Source: JAKACA01 sp963769255
GTDB lineage: Bacteria; Actinomycetota; Acidimicrobiia; Acidimicrobiales; Bog-793
Direction of reading: 5' to 3'
NCBI GenBank assembly: GCA_963769255.1
Contig: CAVYKV010000003.1
Coordinates: forward strand, 62,001-126,000
Length of the DNA: 64,000 nucleotides
Position numbers and translations under genes: made by a program. Below are positions 52,849 through 61,001 of the stretch, piece after piece. The notes beneath the pieces were generated by a model. That model was not told the origin of the DNA. It saw only the letters and a list, made by a program, of their open reading frames with translations, and ran no database searches. Position 1 is the stretch's first letter, and each line of letters opens with the position of its first letter.

Positions 52849-55377
52849 TCAGTCGATGCCGTCGGGATCGTCGCCGTCGTCGGCGGGCTCGTCCGCCGGC
52901 GCAGCTTCGGCACTCGCCGAGGCGACGGGCCGGATGACGACGTAGCGATGCGGATCCTCCCCCTCCGAGGTCGTGGCGGCTCCGGCCACGTCCGAGACGG
53001 CGTCGTGCACGACCTTCCGGTCGACGGCGTTCATCGGCTCCAGCGCCTGCGGCTGGCCACTGCCCACGACCTCACCGGCCACTCGCCGGGCGAAGTCCTG
53101 CAGGGCCGCAGCTCGCCGGGCACGGTAGCCGGCAACGTCGACATGGATGCGGCCGGTGTGCTCGTCGGAGCGGTGCTGCACGACCGTGCGGGTCAGTTCC
53201 TGCAAGGCATCGACGGTGGCGCCGCGGGGGCCGACGAGAAGGCCGAGACCCTCACCCGACACCCGCACCTGAATGACGTCGTCGTCGATGCTGGTCTCCA
53301 CAGTGGCGCTCACTCCGAAGCCGTCCACCACACCGCGTACGAACGTCTCGGCCAGCTCGGCTTGGCTCTCGATGCTCATCTCTTCCTCCTTGGATGCGGT
53401 CTCAGAACGGCCCGCCGCTGTCTCGCGAGCGCCCACGGGTCGCTCAGGGCGTCGCCGTCCCCCTTGCTGCGTCCGGCGTTCCCCACCTTCGGCCGCCCTT
53501 GGCGTCGGCACCTGACGGGTGCCCGAGGCCCCACCGCGGGAACGCCGGCGACCCGACTGGCCCCCGGGTGCCCGGGGCGATCGACCGTTGCCATCCTCAG
53601 TCGCTTCCGGCGTCGTGGATCTGACGGGGGACTCGGCAGCCGGCGATCTGGCCGCCCCGTTCTTCGGGCGACGTGCCGTCCGGCCCTCGCTCGAGCTGTT
53701 CCCTCTCCGGCTCGGCCGCTTCGCCCGTGCCTGCACCGGCCGCACACGGGCCCTGATACGGGCCTCCGTGCGACGCAGGCCGAAGATGGCGGTCTTGGGC
53801 TCCTCGAGGACGACGACCTCGGCGTCCGTCTCCGCAACGCCGAGCTGATCGAGGGCGGCTTCGAGCGCTTCATGGAGGGTCCGGCCAGTTGTCTCGACCC
53901 ACTCCACCGTCGAGCGCGGCCTCCCACGGCGGCGCAGCGGGCCCGGTCGCGGTGCGCTCGAGGTGTCCGAGTCACCGTTGGCCGAGGGCGTCGCCGATGA
54001 GCCGTTGCTGGGTGCGCCACCGTTGCGGGAGCCGTCCGGTCTCGGCTTGGTCTGTCCGTTCTGGCCACCCGGGCCACCCGGTGCCGCGCCGGCCGGCCTC
54101 GGCCTGGGAGCGCCCGGTTGGCCCGGCTTGCGCGGGCCAGCCGTGCCTTGCTTGCCGGGGGGACGCTGTGGACCACCGGGCTGTGACGGCCGCGGTTGAC
54201 GGGGTCGGCCCTCGGACGTGCTCGGACGACGGTCGCCCTCGGCTGCCGGGCGGGGCTTCGCCCCCTGCGCCGGGCGAGGTTGGCCGGGCCGTGAGCCGCC
54301 CTGACTCGGCCGCGGCTTCTGGCCGCTCGTGGCGGGCCTCGGCCCGCTGCTCGGCCTCCCTCCCGAGGTGGGACGGGTGCCCGGGCGGCGTGACGACGAC
54401 GGGGACGGCTTCCGCGTCGTCTCGGACGAGGGCTGCAGGCTCGGGTCCGTCTGGGGCGCCAGCGCCGCCAGGCGTTCGCGGAAACCCTTGGGCTTGGGCC
54501 CGGCTGGGGCCGGTGGGTTCTTCGCTTTCATCTCCCTCAGCTTGGCGATGGACTCGAGGATGTGCGGGTCCTTCTTGTACATCCACTCCTGCTGCCCGAT
54601 GCGGAAGGCGCTCGAGACGATGAAGTACAGCCCGACGCCGGCGGGGAATTCGATGTAGATGAAGATGAAGATCAGCGGCATCAGCTTCTGGATCTGCTGC
54701 ATCTGCTGATTGGCGGCGCCTGCCGTCGGGTTGCGGTTCGTGATCTGCCAGATCGACACGTACTGCAGGGCGACGGCGACGAGGATGACGACCACGTACG
54801 GGATGACGGCCGTCCAGTGCACCTGGTGCGTACGGACCGAGTCGGCCAGGTTGAGGCCGAAGGCCTCCATCCTCCCCTTGGCGTTGATGAGGCTGCTGTA
54901 GAGGCGGGTGTGCTTGTTGATGTATTCGGGGGAGAGTACGACGTGGGCGGCTTTCCCCTTGCCGACCGAGATGGTGTGCGTCATGCCGCGGATCGTGTTG
55001 TAGAGCACGATGAACACCGGGAACTGCAAGAACATGGGGAGGCAGCCGCCCGTCGGGCTCACCCCGTTCTCCCGGTAGAGCGCCATCATCTCTTCCTGCT
55101 GCTTGGAGGCGATCTCGCGGCGCTCCTCCGCCGTCATGTTCGGCTTCTTCTTGTACTTGTTGCGCAGCTGCATGAGCTCCGGCTGGAGCAGCTGCATCTG
55201 CATCATCGAGCGGGTGCCCTTCCGCGTGAGCGGGAAGACGGCGACCATCGTGACAAGGGTCAGCAGGATGATGGCGATCCCGTAGTTGCCCGAGATGCTG
55301 TAGAAGGCCGCCAGCAGCCAGCCGAACAGCTTCGCGAACGGGGTGATGATCGTGGTGAGAACGCTGCCGAGGATCAT
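52849..55377 (-). CDS. YidC membrane insertase joined in frame to Jag/KhpB RNA-binding protein
   Basis: This is one uninterrupted frame of 842 codons. Residues 1-310 are YidC (IAIILLTLVTMVAVFPLTRK, NGVSPTGGCLPMFLQFPVFI, MQQIQKLMPLIFIFIYIEFP), an inner-membrane insertase. Residues about 310-485 are a Pro/Arg/Gly/Ser/Gln-rich tail. Jag_N spans 491-545 (VEWVETTGRTLHEALEAALD, EEPKTAIFGL). A second basic linker, the KH domain (LGLLVGPRGATVDALQEL) and R3H (HVDVAGYRARRAAALQDFA) follow to the end. Usually these are two genes. Internal starts at GTG 53907 and ATG 53379 could yield separate Jag forms. Natural fusion, internal initiation and an assembly error removing a stop are the three explanations. 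Confidence 0.88.
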   Translation of the reverse strand: MILGSVLTTIITPFAKLFGWLLAAFYSISGNYGIAIILLTLVTMVAVFPLTRKGTRSMMQMQLLQPELMQLRNKYKKKPNMTAEERREIASKQQEEMMALYRENGVSPTGGCLPMFLQFPVFIVLYNTIRGMTHTISVGKGKAAHVVLSPEYINKHTRLYSSLINAKGRMEAFGLNLADSVRTHQVHWTAVIPYVVVILVAVALQYVSIWQITNRNPTAGAANQQMQQIQKLMPLIFIFIYIEFPAGVGLYFIVSSAFRIGQQEWMYKKDPHILESIAKLREMKAKNPPAPAGPKPKGFRERLAALAPQTDPSLQPSSETTRKPSPSSSRRPGTRPTSGGRPSSGPRPATSGQKPRPSQGGSRPGQPRPAQGAKPRPAAEGDRRPSTSEGRPRQPRPSQPGGPQRPPGKQGTAGPRKPGQPGAPRPRPAGAAPGGPGGQNGQTKPRPDGSRNGGAPSNGSSATPSANGDSDTSSAPRPGPLRRRGRPRSTVEWVETTGRTLHEALEAALDQLGVAETDAEVVVLEEPKTAIFGLRRTEARIRARVRPVQARAKRPSRRGNSSSEGRTARRPKNGAARSPAAESPVRSTTPEATEDGNGRSPRAPGGQSGRRRSRGGASGTRQVPTPRAAEGGERRTQQGGRRRPERPVGARETAAGRSETASKEEEMSIESQAELAETFVRGVVDGFGVSATVETSIDDDVIQVRVSGEGLGLLVGPRGATVDALQELTRTVVQHRSDEHTGRIHVDVAGYRARRAAALQDFARRVAGEVVGSGQPQALEPMNAVDRKVVHDAVSDVAGAATTSEGEDPHRYVVIRPVASASAEAAPADEPADDGDDPDGID
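53377..53391 (-). promoter_or_regulatory. Internal ribosome-binding site and ATG inside the YidC-Jag frame
   Basis: AAGGAGG (53391-53385) lies 5 bases before an in-frame ATG (53379-53377), a near-ideal arrangement. Translation here would give a 176-residue KH-R3H protein without Jag_N, the length and content of the mycobacterial Jag homologue. A weaker internal signal, GGGAGG 12 bases before GTG 53907, would give a 352-residue Jag with Jag_N. Confidence 0.6.
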
Positions 55378-55384
55378 CGGTGGC

Positions 55385-55606
55385 TCACTTCGCCGGGACG
55401 GGGTCGAAGCCGCGACCGCCGAGCGGGTGACAGCGGGAAAGACGGCGGATCGTCAGCCAGCTACCGCGGACCGCCCCGTGCTCCGTGAGCGCCTCGACGG
55501 CGTACTCCGAGCAGGAGGGCACGAAGCGGCAGGGCGACAACCGTCCGAAGCGTGCGGCCTGGTACAGCCGAACGAAGAACACGAGCAGCCGAGCTGGCCG
55601 GCTCAC
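55385..55606 (-). CDS. yidD: Membrane protein insertion efficiency factor YidD
   Basis: This 73-residue YidD has the complete motif set RLYQAARFG, CRFVPSCSEYAVEAL, and RCHPLGGRGFDPVP. ATG 55606 overlaps the rnpA stop (ATGA), and 7 bp separate it from the YidC frame. It assists YidC-dependent insertion. Confidence 0.95.
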   Translation of the reverse strand: MSRPARLLVFFVRLYQAARFGRLSPCRFVPSCSEYAVEALTEHGAVRGSWLTIRRLSRCHPLGGRGFDPVPAK

Positions 55607-56025
55607 CGCCCCTCGCTCCTACTGGCACGTAGCATCGCTTCGGTCACCCGTTTCTTCAGTTCCTCGAACGAGACGTCCTGCACACCGGGTTCGACACCGA
55701 TGAGGTAGTCGCCTGGCGGCATCTCGGGAACCGCCGCCCTGGCGACCTCCCGGAGACGGCGTCGATACCGGTTCCGCTCTGTCGCCTTGCCGACCCGACG
55801 AGGAACGGAATAGGCAACCCGGCGGGATTGATCTGCAGGTGGCGCAGGTGCGTAGTGTACTCCCACAGGGCCGGACCGTGACCGTCGCCGCGACCGTCGC
55901 AACGCTGCGAAGCTGCTGCGTCCCCGCACGCGCAGCAAGGGCACCCGCGACGGCGGGACCGGCACCGCTGCCCCGGGCCGGACGGTCGATTCGGCGGACT
56001 CAGGCGGAGAGCTTGGCGCGTCCAC
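55603..56025 (-). CDS. rnpA: Ribonuclease P protein component
   Basis: This RnpA has GRSSFAALRRSRRRSRSGPV and the RNR signature RRVGKATERNRYRRRLREV. The frame opens at GTG 56025 (140 residues), which would overlap the end of rpmH by 26 bp and add a Pro/Ser-rich N-terminus. Later GTG codons just before LRGRSSF-type sequence would give a normal length of about 110. The true start is undecided. The product binds RNase P RNA and helps process pre-tRNA. Confidence 0.88.
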   Translation of the reverse strand: MDAPSSPPESAESTVRPGAAVPVPPSRVPLLRVRGRSSFAALRRSRRRSRSGPVGVHYAPAPPADQSRRVAYSVPRRVGKATERNRYRRRLREVARAAVPEMPPGDYLIGVEPGVQDVSFEELKKRVTEAMLRASRSEGR

Positions 56026-56134
56026 GACGGCGCCGGGCCTTCAGGATGGCCTGTCCGGCGCGGGACGACATGCGGTGACGGAACCCGTGCTTACGGGCAC
56101 GCTTCCGGTTGTTGGGCTGGAACGTGCGCTTCAT
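56000..56134 (-). CDS. rpmH: 50S ribosomal protein L34
   Basis: This 44-residue L34 reads MKRTFQPNNRKRARKHGFRH at the start and RRRRGRAKLSA at the end, the universal pattern. It lies directly before rnpA and 372 bp from the divergent dnaA. Initiation is at ATG 56134. Confidence 0.97.
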   Translation of the reverse strand: MKRTFQPNNRKRARKHGFRHRMSSRAGQAILKARRRRGRAKLSA

Positions 56135-56506
56135 CTCGTTCTCTTCTTCGGCTCTGGCGCGGGGCGCGGATGAAGTCCGGCGCCAGAACGGACCGGCTGG
56201 CTGGCGGCTCCACCTGGTACACCGGCTCCAAGACGCGATGAACCAGGCGTCGCCTGGACGGGTGGAGACTAGCGGTCGGGGAGGAAAGATTTCAAGCCGT
56301 CCGGCGTCGATGCCAGGAGCGGCGACTCCCGGTGATCAGGGACTTCGTCACAGCACCGGGACGCTCCCGGCTCCCCTCATCAAGGGAGAAATTGGCTGCC
56401 AGCAGCGCTCTTCACGCCCGGCGAGCGGCGCCCGTCCAGCCTGGGCACGCCGGAGGACGGCGCACTACTATGCCGAAATCGCGGGCTTCTCCCGCCGTCC
56501 ACACCT
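56135..56506. other. Intergenic region between rpmH and dnaA
   Basis: This divergent region holds no protein gene that can be supported. A perfect 7-bp inverted repeat CCAGGCG-T-CGCCTGG lies at 56243-56257. TACTAT at 56466-56471 could be a -10 box for dnaA. TCCACACCTGTGGA (56498-56511) gives two back-to-back DnaA-box cores overlapping the dnaA start, suggesting autoregulation. No A/T-rich unwinding element is evident. Confidence 0.45.
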
Positions 56507-57997
56507 GTGGATTCCGGTGTGGAGAACATCTCGACCGGAGTGCCGGAGCTGGTGACAGAAGCCCAACAATTGTGGAACGACTGTTCCGGGACGCTGCGAT
56601 CGCAGGTCTCGGAAGCGGCCTGGAAGGCGTGGTTCTCTGGCATCCAACCACTGGCGATCGCCAACGGGACGCTCGTCCTCGCCGTTCCGAACGCCCTCGT
56701 GCGGGAGCGGCTGGAGGGCCGCTTCGCCGCTCTCCTGCAGGACGCCCTCCACGACACCTCGGGCAAGGACTACCCGATCCGCTTCGACGTCCAGGTGGCG
56801 GAGGCGCCGGCCGGCGAGGACGCCGTCATGCAACCCGGGCACGTCGCCACCGAGATCCGGCTCCACACGGAGCGCGACACCCGAGAACCGCATGCCGGCA
56901 GCTACCGCGGCGGGGAAGCACCTTCGGCGAACGGTGACTGGCCGGTTCGCCTCTCGGGACCGGACGCACCGTTCAATCCCCGCTACACCTTCGACGCCTT
57001 CGTCATCGGTCCGTCCAATCGTTTTGCCCACGCTGCCGCCCTCTCGGTGGCGGAGGCGCCGGCACGTTCCTACAACCCCCTGTTCGTCTACGGGAGCGCT
57101 GGGCTCGGCAAGACCCACTTGCTGCAAGCGATCGGAAACTACGTCCGCGAGAACTTCCCGCGCCTCCGGGTGCGCTACGTCTCCACCGAGACGTTCATGA
57201 ACGAGTTCGTCGAGACCCTGCGGGCAAAGGACGACATGGGCGCCTTTCGCCGTCGCTACCGGGAGTGCGATGTCCTGCTCATCGACGACGTGCAGTTCAT
57301 GGACCGGAAGGAGTCCCTGCAAGAAGAACTCTTCCACACGTTCAACTCCCTCTACGGCGCCTCCAAACAGATCGTCCTCACCTCCGACCGCCCGCCGAAG
57401 GCCATCGCCACGTTGGAGGACCGCCTTCGCAGCCGCCTCCTCTCCGGCCTCACCACGGACATCCAGCCCCCCGAGCTCGAGACCCGCATCGCCATCCTGC
57501 GGACGAAGGCCGAGCACGAAGGCGCCGTCGTGAGCGACGAGGTGCTCGACTTCATCGCCTCCAACGTGCGCGACAACATCCGGGAGCTCGAGGGCGCCCT
57601 CATACGCGTCACCGCCTTCGCCAGCCTCAACGGACAGCCGCTCACCCGCGAGACGGCGGAGATCGTGCTCGCCGACATGGTCGCCGCCAGTCAGCCCCGC
57701 CAGATCACGGCAGGCCAGATCCTGGACACGAGCGCCAAGCACTTCGGGTTCACCGTCGACGACCTGTGCGGACCCAGCCGCCGGCGGCCCCTCGTCATGG
57801 CGAGGCAGATCGCCATGTATCTCTTCCGGGATCTCACCGACTTCAGCTACCCGGCCATCGGGCGGGAATTCGGCGGCCGGGACCACACGACCGTCATCCA
57901 CGCCTACGACAAGATCTCGGGACTCATGAAGGAGCGCCGCAACGTGTACGACACCGTCACGGAGCTGATCGTCCGGCTGAAGAACGACAACGGCTGA
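56507..57997 (+). CDS. dnaA: Chromosomal replication initiator DnaA
   Basis: This protein of about 496 residues has a domain I (QVSEAAWKAWFSGIQPLAI), a variable domain II, and the AAA+ core with Walker A YGSAGLGKTHLLQAI and Walker B VLLIDDVQFM. The domain IV DNA-binding helix is FGGRDHTTVIHAYDKI. GTG 56507 and GTG 56519 are both possible starts; neither has a good ribosome site. It binds oriC boxes and recruits DnaB. Confidence 0.96.
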   Translation: MDSGVENISTGVPELVTEAQQLWNDCSGTLRSQVSEAAWKAWFSGIQPLAIANGTLVLAVPNALVRERLEGRFAALLQDALHDTSGKDYPIRFDVQVAEAPAGEDAVMQPGHVATEIRLHTERDTREPHAGSYRGGEAPSANGDWPVRLSGPDAPFNPRYTFDAFVIGPSNRFAHAAALSVAEAPARSYNPLFVYGSAGLGKTHLLQAIGNYVRENFPRLRVRYVSTETFMNEFVETLRAKDDMGAFRRRYRECDVLLIDDVQFMDRKESLQEELFHTFNSLYGASKQIVLTSDRPPKAIATLEDRLRSRLLSGLTTDIQPPELETRIAILRTKAEHEGAVVSDEVLDFIASNVRDNIRELEGALIRVTAFASLNGQPLTRETAEIVLADMVAASQPRQITAGQILDTSAKHFGFTVDDLCGPSRRRPLVMARQIAMYLFRDLTDFSYPAIGREFGGRDHTTVIHAYDKISGLMKERRNVYDTVTELIVRLKNDNG

Positions 57998-58249
57998 GCC
58001 ATGTGCACGACGATGTGGACCACAACGGGATCAGCTACCGCCAGCATGTGGACTCCGGGCACCACGACGGGGGATCGTGGCGACCTTCTCCCCAGGACGG
58101 GCCGGGACCGGACCCACGCCTGTCGACACCGTGGAAAACCCGTTCGATCTCATGGATGATGTGAGCTGGGCTTCTCGGGGGTTCTCCACAGTCCACACCC
58201 CCTACTACTGTTTCCGGATTCTTGATCAATTCAGAAGGAGTCAACGACG
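57998..58249. other. Probable replication origin (oriC) between dnaA and dnaN
   Basis: This 252-bp gap contains four DnaA-box-like sites with a TCCACA core. TGTGGA occurs at 58014-58019 and 58047-58052 on the plus strand. TTCTCCACA (58182-58190) and TCCACA (58192-58197) form a close pair, the former one base from TTGTCCACA. An A/T-richer stretch (about 58200-58235) follows and could be the unwinding element. AAGGAG at 58234-58239 serves dnaN. Position and boxes agree with actinobacterial oriC, though the box number is low. Confidence 0.65.
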
Positions 58250-59374
58250 GTGAGGTTCCGAGCGGACCGGGACGACCTCCTCGAGGCCGTCGTCACAGCA
58301 AGCAGGGCGACGGCGGCGCGCTCCGCCATCGCCGGCGGGATCACCGGCTTGCAGCTCACGTTGCGGGGTGATGACCTCGAGGTCGTCGGCTCCGATCCGG
58401 ATCTCGTCATCGAAGCCCGGTGCAAGGTCTCCGGTGACTTGGACGGCAGCGTCCTCGTCCCGAGTCGTCTCGTGTCCGACATCGTCCGTTCCTTCGACGC
58501 CGGTGCCGTCAACGTCGTGGGGGGCGAGGAGGAGGTGCGTTTCACCTCGGGCCAGGCGGAGTTCACCGTCCGCGTCGCCGTCGGCGCCGAGATCACCCGG
58601 CTTGGCACCCCCGAGTCCGAAGGCATCCAACTGCCGGCCGCCGAGTTCGGGGAGGGTCTCCGCCAGGTCGTGAGGGCGGCCCTTGCCGACGACTCCCGTG
58701 CGCCGCAGCTGACCGGCGTTCTCATGGAAGCCACCGAGAAGGGCCTCCGCCTGACGGCGACAGACTCCTACCGCCTGGCCTTCCGGGACTTCGAGGGCCT
58801 CAGCGTGCTGGAAGCGGGCTCCCACGTCCTCGTCCCGGCGAAGGCCCTCGGCGAGGTACAGCGGCTCGTGACCGGGTCGAAGGAAGCCGACGAAGCCCGT
58901 CTCGTCTTCCGCCACAGCGACCTCGACGCCGTCTTCGACCTCGGGGGCGTCACCGTGACGACACGGCTCCTGCGGGGTTCTTTCCCCGACGTGCAGCGGC
59001 TCGTGCCCGTGAGCTACGACTACGAGCTCAGCGTGCGGAGGGAGGAGTTCACGTCGGCTCTTCGTCGCGTGCGCCTCCTCGTGCGAGACAGCAAGGACAT
59101 CACCACTCCGGTCCGTCTCTCCTTCCGCGAAGGCGGTGTCGAGCTCGCCGTGCTCACGCCGGAGAGCGGCCGAGCCGTCGAAGCGCTGAAGGGCGAGTTC
59201 ACCGGCAGCGACGTCATGGTGGCCTTCAACCCCACCTATCTCCTCGAGGGCGTCGAGGCGGTCCGTTCCGAAACCCTTCTCATCAAGATCACCGATCCCG
59301 GTAAGCCGGCCCTCGTGTGCGGGGAGGGCGAAGACGAGTTCCGGTATCTCCTCATGCCGGTGAAGGTGTCCTGA
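58250..59374 (+). CDS. dnaN: DNA polymerase III beta sliding clamp
   Basis: This 374-residue beta clamp has three tandem clamp domains. Examples are LTLRGDDLEVVGSDPDLVIE in the first, LTGVLMEATEKGLRLTATDSYRLA in the second, and the C-terminal FRYLLMPVKV. It starts at GTG 58250 with AAGGAG upstream and is followed closely by recF. Confidence 0.96.
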   Translation: MRFRADRDDLLEAVVTASRATAARSAIAGGITGLQLTLRGDDLEVVGSDPDLVIEARCKVSGDLDGSVLVPSRLVSDIVRSFDAGAVNVVGGEEEVRFTSGQAEFTVRVAVGAEITRLGTPESEGIQLPAAEFGEGLRQVVRAALADDSRAPQLTGVLMEATEKGLRLTATDSYRLAFRDFEGLSVLEAGSHVLVPAKALGEVQRLVTGSKEADEARLVFRHSDLDAVFDLGGVTVTTRLLRGSFPDVQRLVPVSYDYELSVRREEFTSALRRVRLLVRDSKDITTPVRLSFREGGVELAVLTPESGRAVEALKGEFTGSDVMVAFNPTYLLEGVEAVRSETLLIKITDPGKPALVCGEGEDEFRYLLMPVKVS

Positions 59375-59394
59375 CCACCGCGCTCGCCGGTGCG

Positions 59395-60483
59395 GTGTCG
59401 TCGACCGTCGTCACCCGCCTCGAAGCCGAGAACTTCCGGAACCTCCGCAGCGTCCACCTGGAGCCGTCCTCGACGGGCCTTACCGTCGTACGCGGTCAGA
59501 ACGGTGCTGGCAAGACCAGCTTGCTGGAAGCGCTCGCTTATTGCTCCCTCCTGCGTTCCTTCCGGGGGGTCCCGAAGGAGGCGGTGATCCGGTCCGGAGC
59601 CGAGCGGGCGAGCATCCGCTGCGGCGTGCAGGTGGGCAGCCGCCAGGTGGACATCACCGTCGACGTCGTCCCCGGTCGGCGCGATCGGGTGGTCCGCAAC
59701 GGCCAGCGCGTCGACGGCAGCCGCGAGCTCATCGAGGTCCTGCGGACGACCCTGTTCACGCCGGACGACCTCGAGCTCGCGAAAGGGGCGCCGGCCCTCC
59801 GGCGGGACGTCCTCGACGATGTGGTCGCCGCCACCCGCCCCCGGCTCGGTGCCGAGCGGAGCAACCTCGACCGCATCCTCCGGCAGCGCAACGCCCTGTT
59901 GCGTCAACTGGGAGGCCGCCTCGACGGCGCAGGGGCCACCACGCTCGAGGTCTGGGACGAGCGCTTGGCCGAGGCCGGAGAGCGGGTGGCACTCGCTCGT
60001 GAGGAGCTCGTGGCGGCCCTCGCCCCCCTCGCCCGGGAGGCCTTCGCATCGCTGGCCCCGGGCGCCGGTCCACTCGAGCTGTCCTACTCGATGTCGTACA
60101 CGCCGCCGCTCGCCGACGCCATCGCCCGCGCCCGTCCGGACGACCTCCGGCGACAGGTGTCGACCGTCGGCCCCCAGCGTGACGACCTCGCCCTCGCCGC
60201 CGGCGGGTTGGACGCTCGCACACGGCTCTCGCAGGGACGCCAGCGGTGCGTCGCCCTGGCGCTCCGCCTCGCCACGCACCGACACATCACCACCGTCACG
60301 GGTGTCAACCCGGTGCTCCTCCTCGATGACGCCTTCTCCGAGCTCGACGAGGCGACGGCGCGCGCCCTCGTGAACGAGCTCCCGCTCTCGCAGGCCCTCC
60401 TGACGACGGCGGGGCCGCTTCCGCCCGGCGCCGCTCCCGACGTCGTGCTCCGCCTCGAGGACGGGGTGTTGTGGCGTGAGTGA
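59395..60483 (+). CDS. recF: DNA replication and repair protein RecF
   Basis: This 362-residue SMC-like ATPase has Walker A VVRGQNGAGKTSLLEAL, the signature LSQGRQRCVALALRLA and Walker B PVLLLDDAFSELDE. The start is uncertain; GTG 59395 gives the normal length and the conserved TRLEAENFRNLRSV N-terminus, while the frame is open up to 59317 inside dnaN. RecF helps load RecA at gaps. Confidence 0.93.
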   Translation: MSSTVVTRLEAENFRNLRSVHLEPSSTGLTVVRGQNGAGKTSLLEALAYCSLLRSFRGVPKEAVIRSGAERASIRCGVQVGSRQVDITVDVVPGRRDRVVRNGQRVDGSRELIEVLRTTLFTPDDLELAKGAPALRRDVLDDVVAATRPRLGAERSNLDRILRQRNALLRQLGGRLDGAGATTLEVWDERLAEAGERVALAREELVAALAPLAREAFASLAPGAGPLELSYSMSYTPPLADAIARARPDDLRRQVSTVGPQRDDLALAAGGLDARTRLSQGRQRCVALALRLATHRHITTVTGVNPVLLLDDAFSELDEATARALVNELPLSQALLTTAGPLPPGAAPDVVLRLEDGVLWRE

Positions 60484-60826
60484 CGAGGAGGACCTTCCGG
60501 CCGGTCCCGTCGGACTGCCCATCGGCGAAGCCACCCGCCGGCTCCTGCACGCCCGCGGGCTCGACTCGAGCGTCACGCTCGGGGCCATCATGTCGGCCTG
60601 GGAGGAGGCCGTCGGCGACCTCGTGTCGGCCCACGCCCGACCGCGGGCGCTGCACGGCTCGTCCCTCGTCGTCGAGGTGGACGATCCCACCTGGGCCACA
60701 CAGCTCCGATTCCTCGCCTCCACGATCCTGGACGAGCTCCGCCGTCGGTTCGGGGAGGCGTCTCCGGAGGCTCTCAACGTCCGTGTCGCCCGGCGCCCGA
60801 CGGGCGGTGGCTCGCTGCCCCGATAA
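60476..60826 (+). CDS. dciA: DUF721/DciA-like protein
   Basis: This 116-residue protein has the DUF721 KH-like domain (SSVTLGAIMSAWEEAVGDLV, then LVVEVDDPTWATQLRFLAST). DciA proteins help load DnaB in bacteria lacking DnaC/DnaI, and the mycobacterial homologue has the same location between recF and gyrB. GTG 60476 overlaps the recF stop. Confidence 0.85.
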   Translation: MSDEEDLPAGPVGLPIGEATRRLLHARGLDSSVTLGAIMSAWEEAVGDLVSAHARPRALHGSSLVVEVDDPTWATQLRFLASTILDELRRRFGEASPEALNVRVARRPTGGGSLPR

Positions 60827-60881
60827 CGCGAAAGTCCAAAGAAACCGCCACCTTTTGCACCGGTCGAGGTCGCCGATCCGG

Positions 60882-60887
60882 TACACT
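60882..60887 (+). promoter_or_regulatory. -10-like box upstream of gyrB
   Basis: TACACT lies 114 bp before the gyrB ATG. TTGCAC (60855-60860) is the nearest -35-like hexamer, but the 21-bp spacing is too long for a standard promoter. The 175-bp gap holds no further clear element. Confidence 0.25.
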
Positions 60888-61001
60888 GTGTCGTATCGCC
60901 GAGCACCCTGCGTCCCTTCTCGCGGGCAGTGCTCGGAGTATGCCGCTCACCCTCGTGGGACGGCCGCGCCCGGAGTCCTGGAGACGGAAAGTGGGGATCG
61001 G

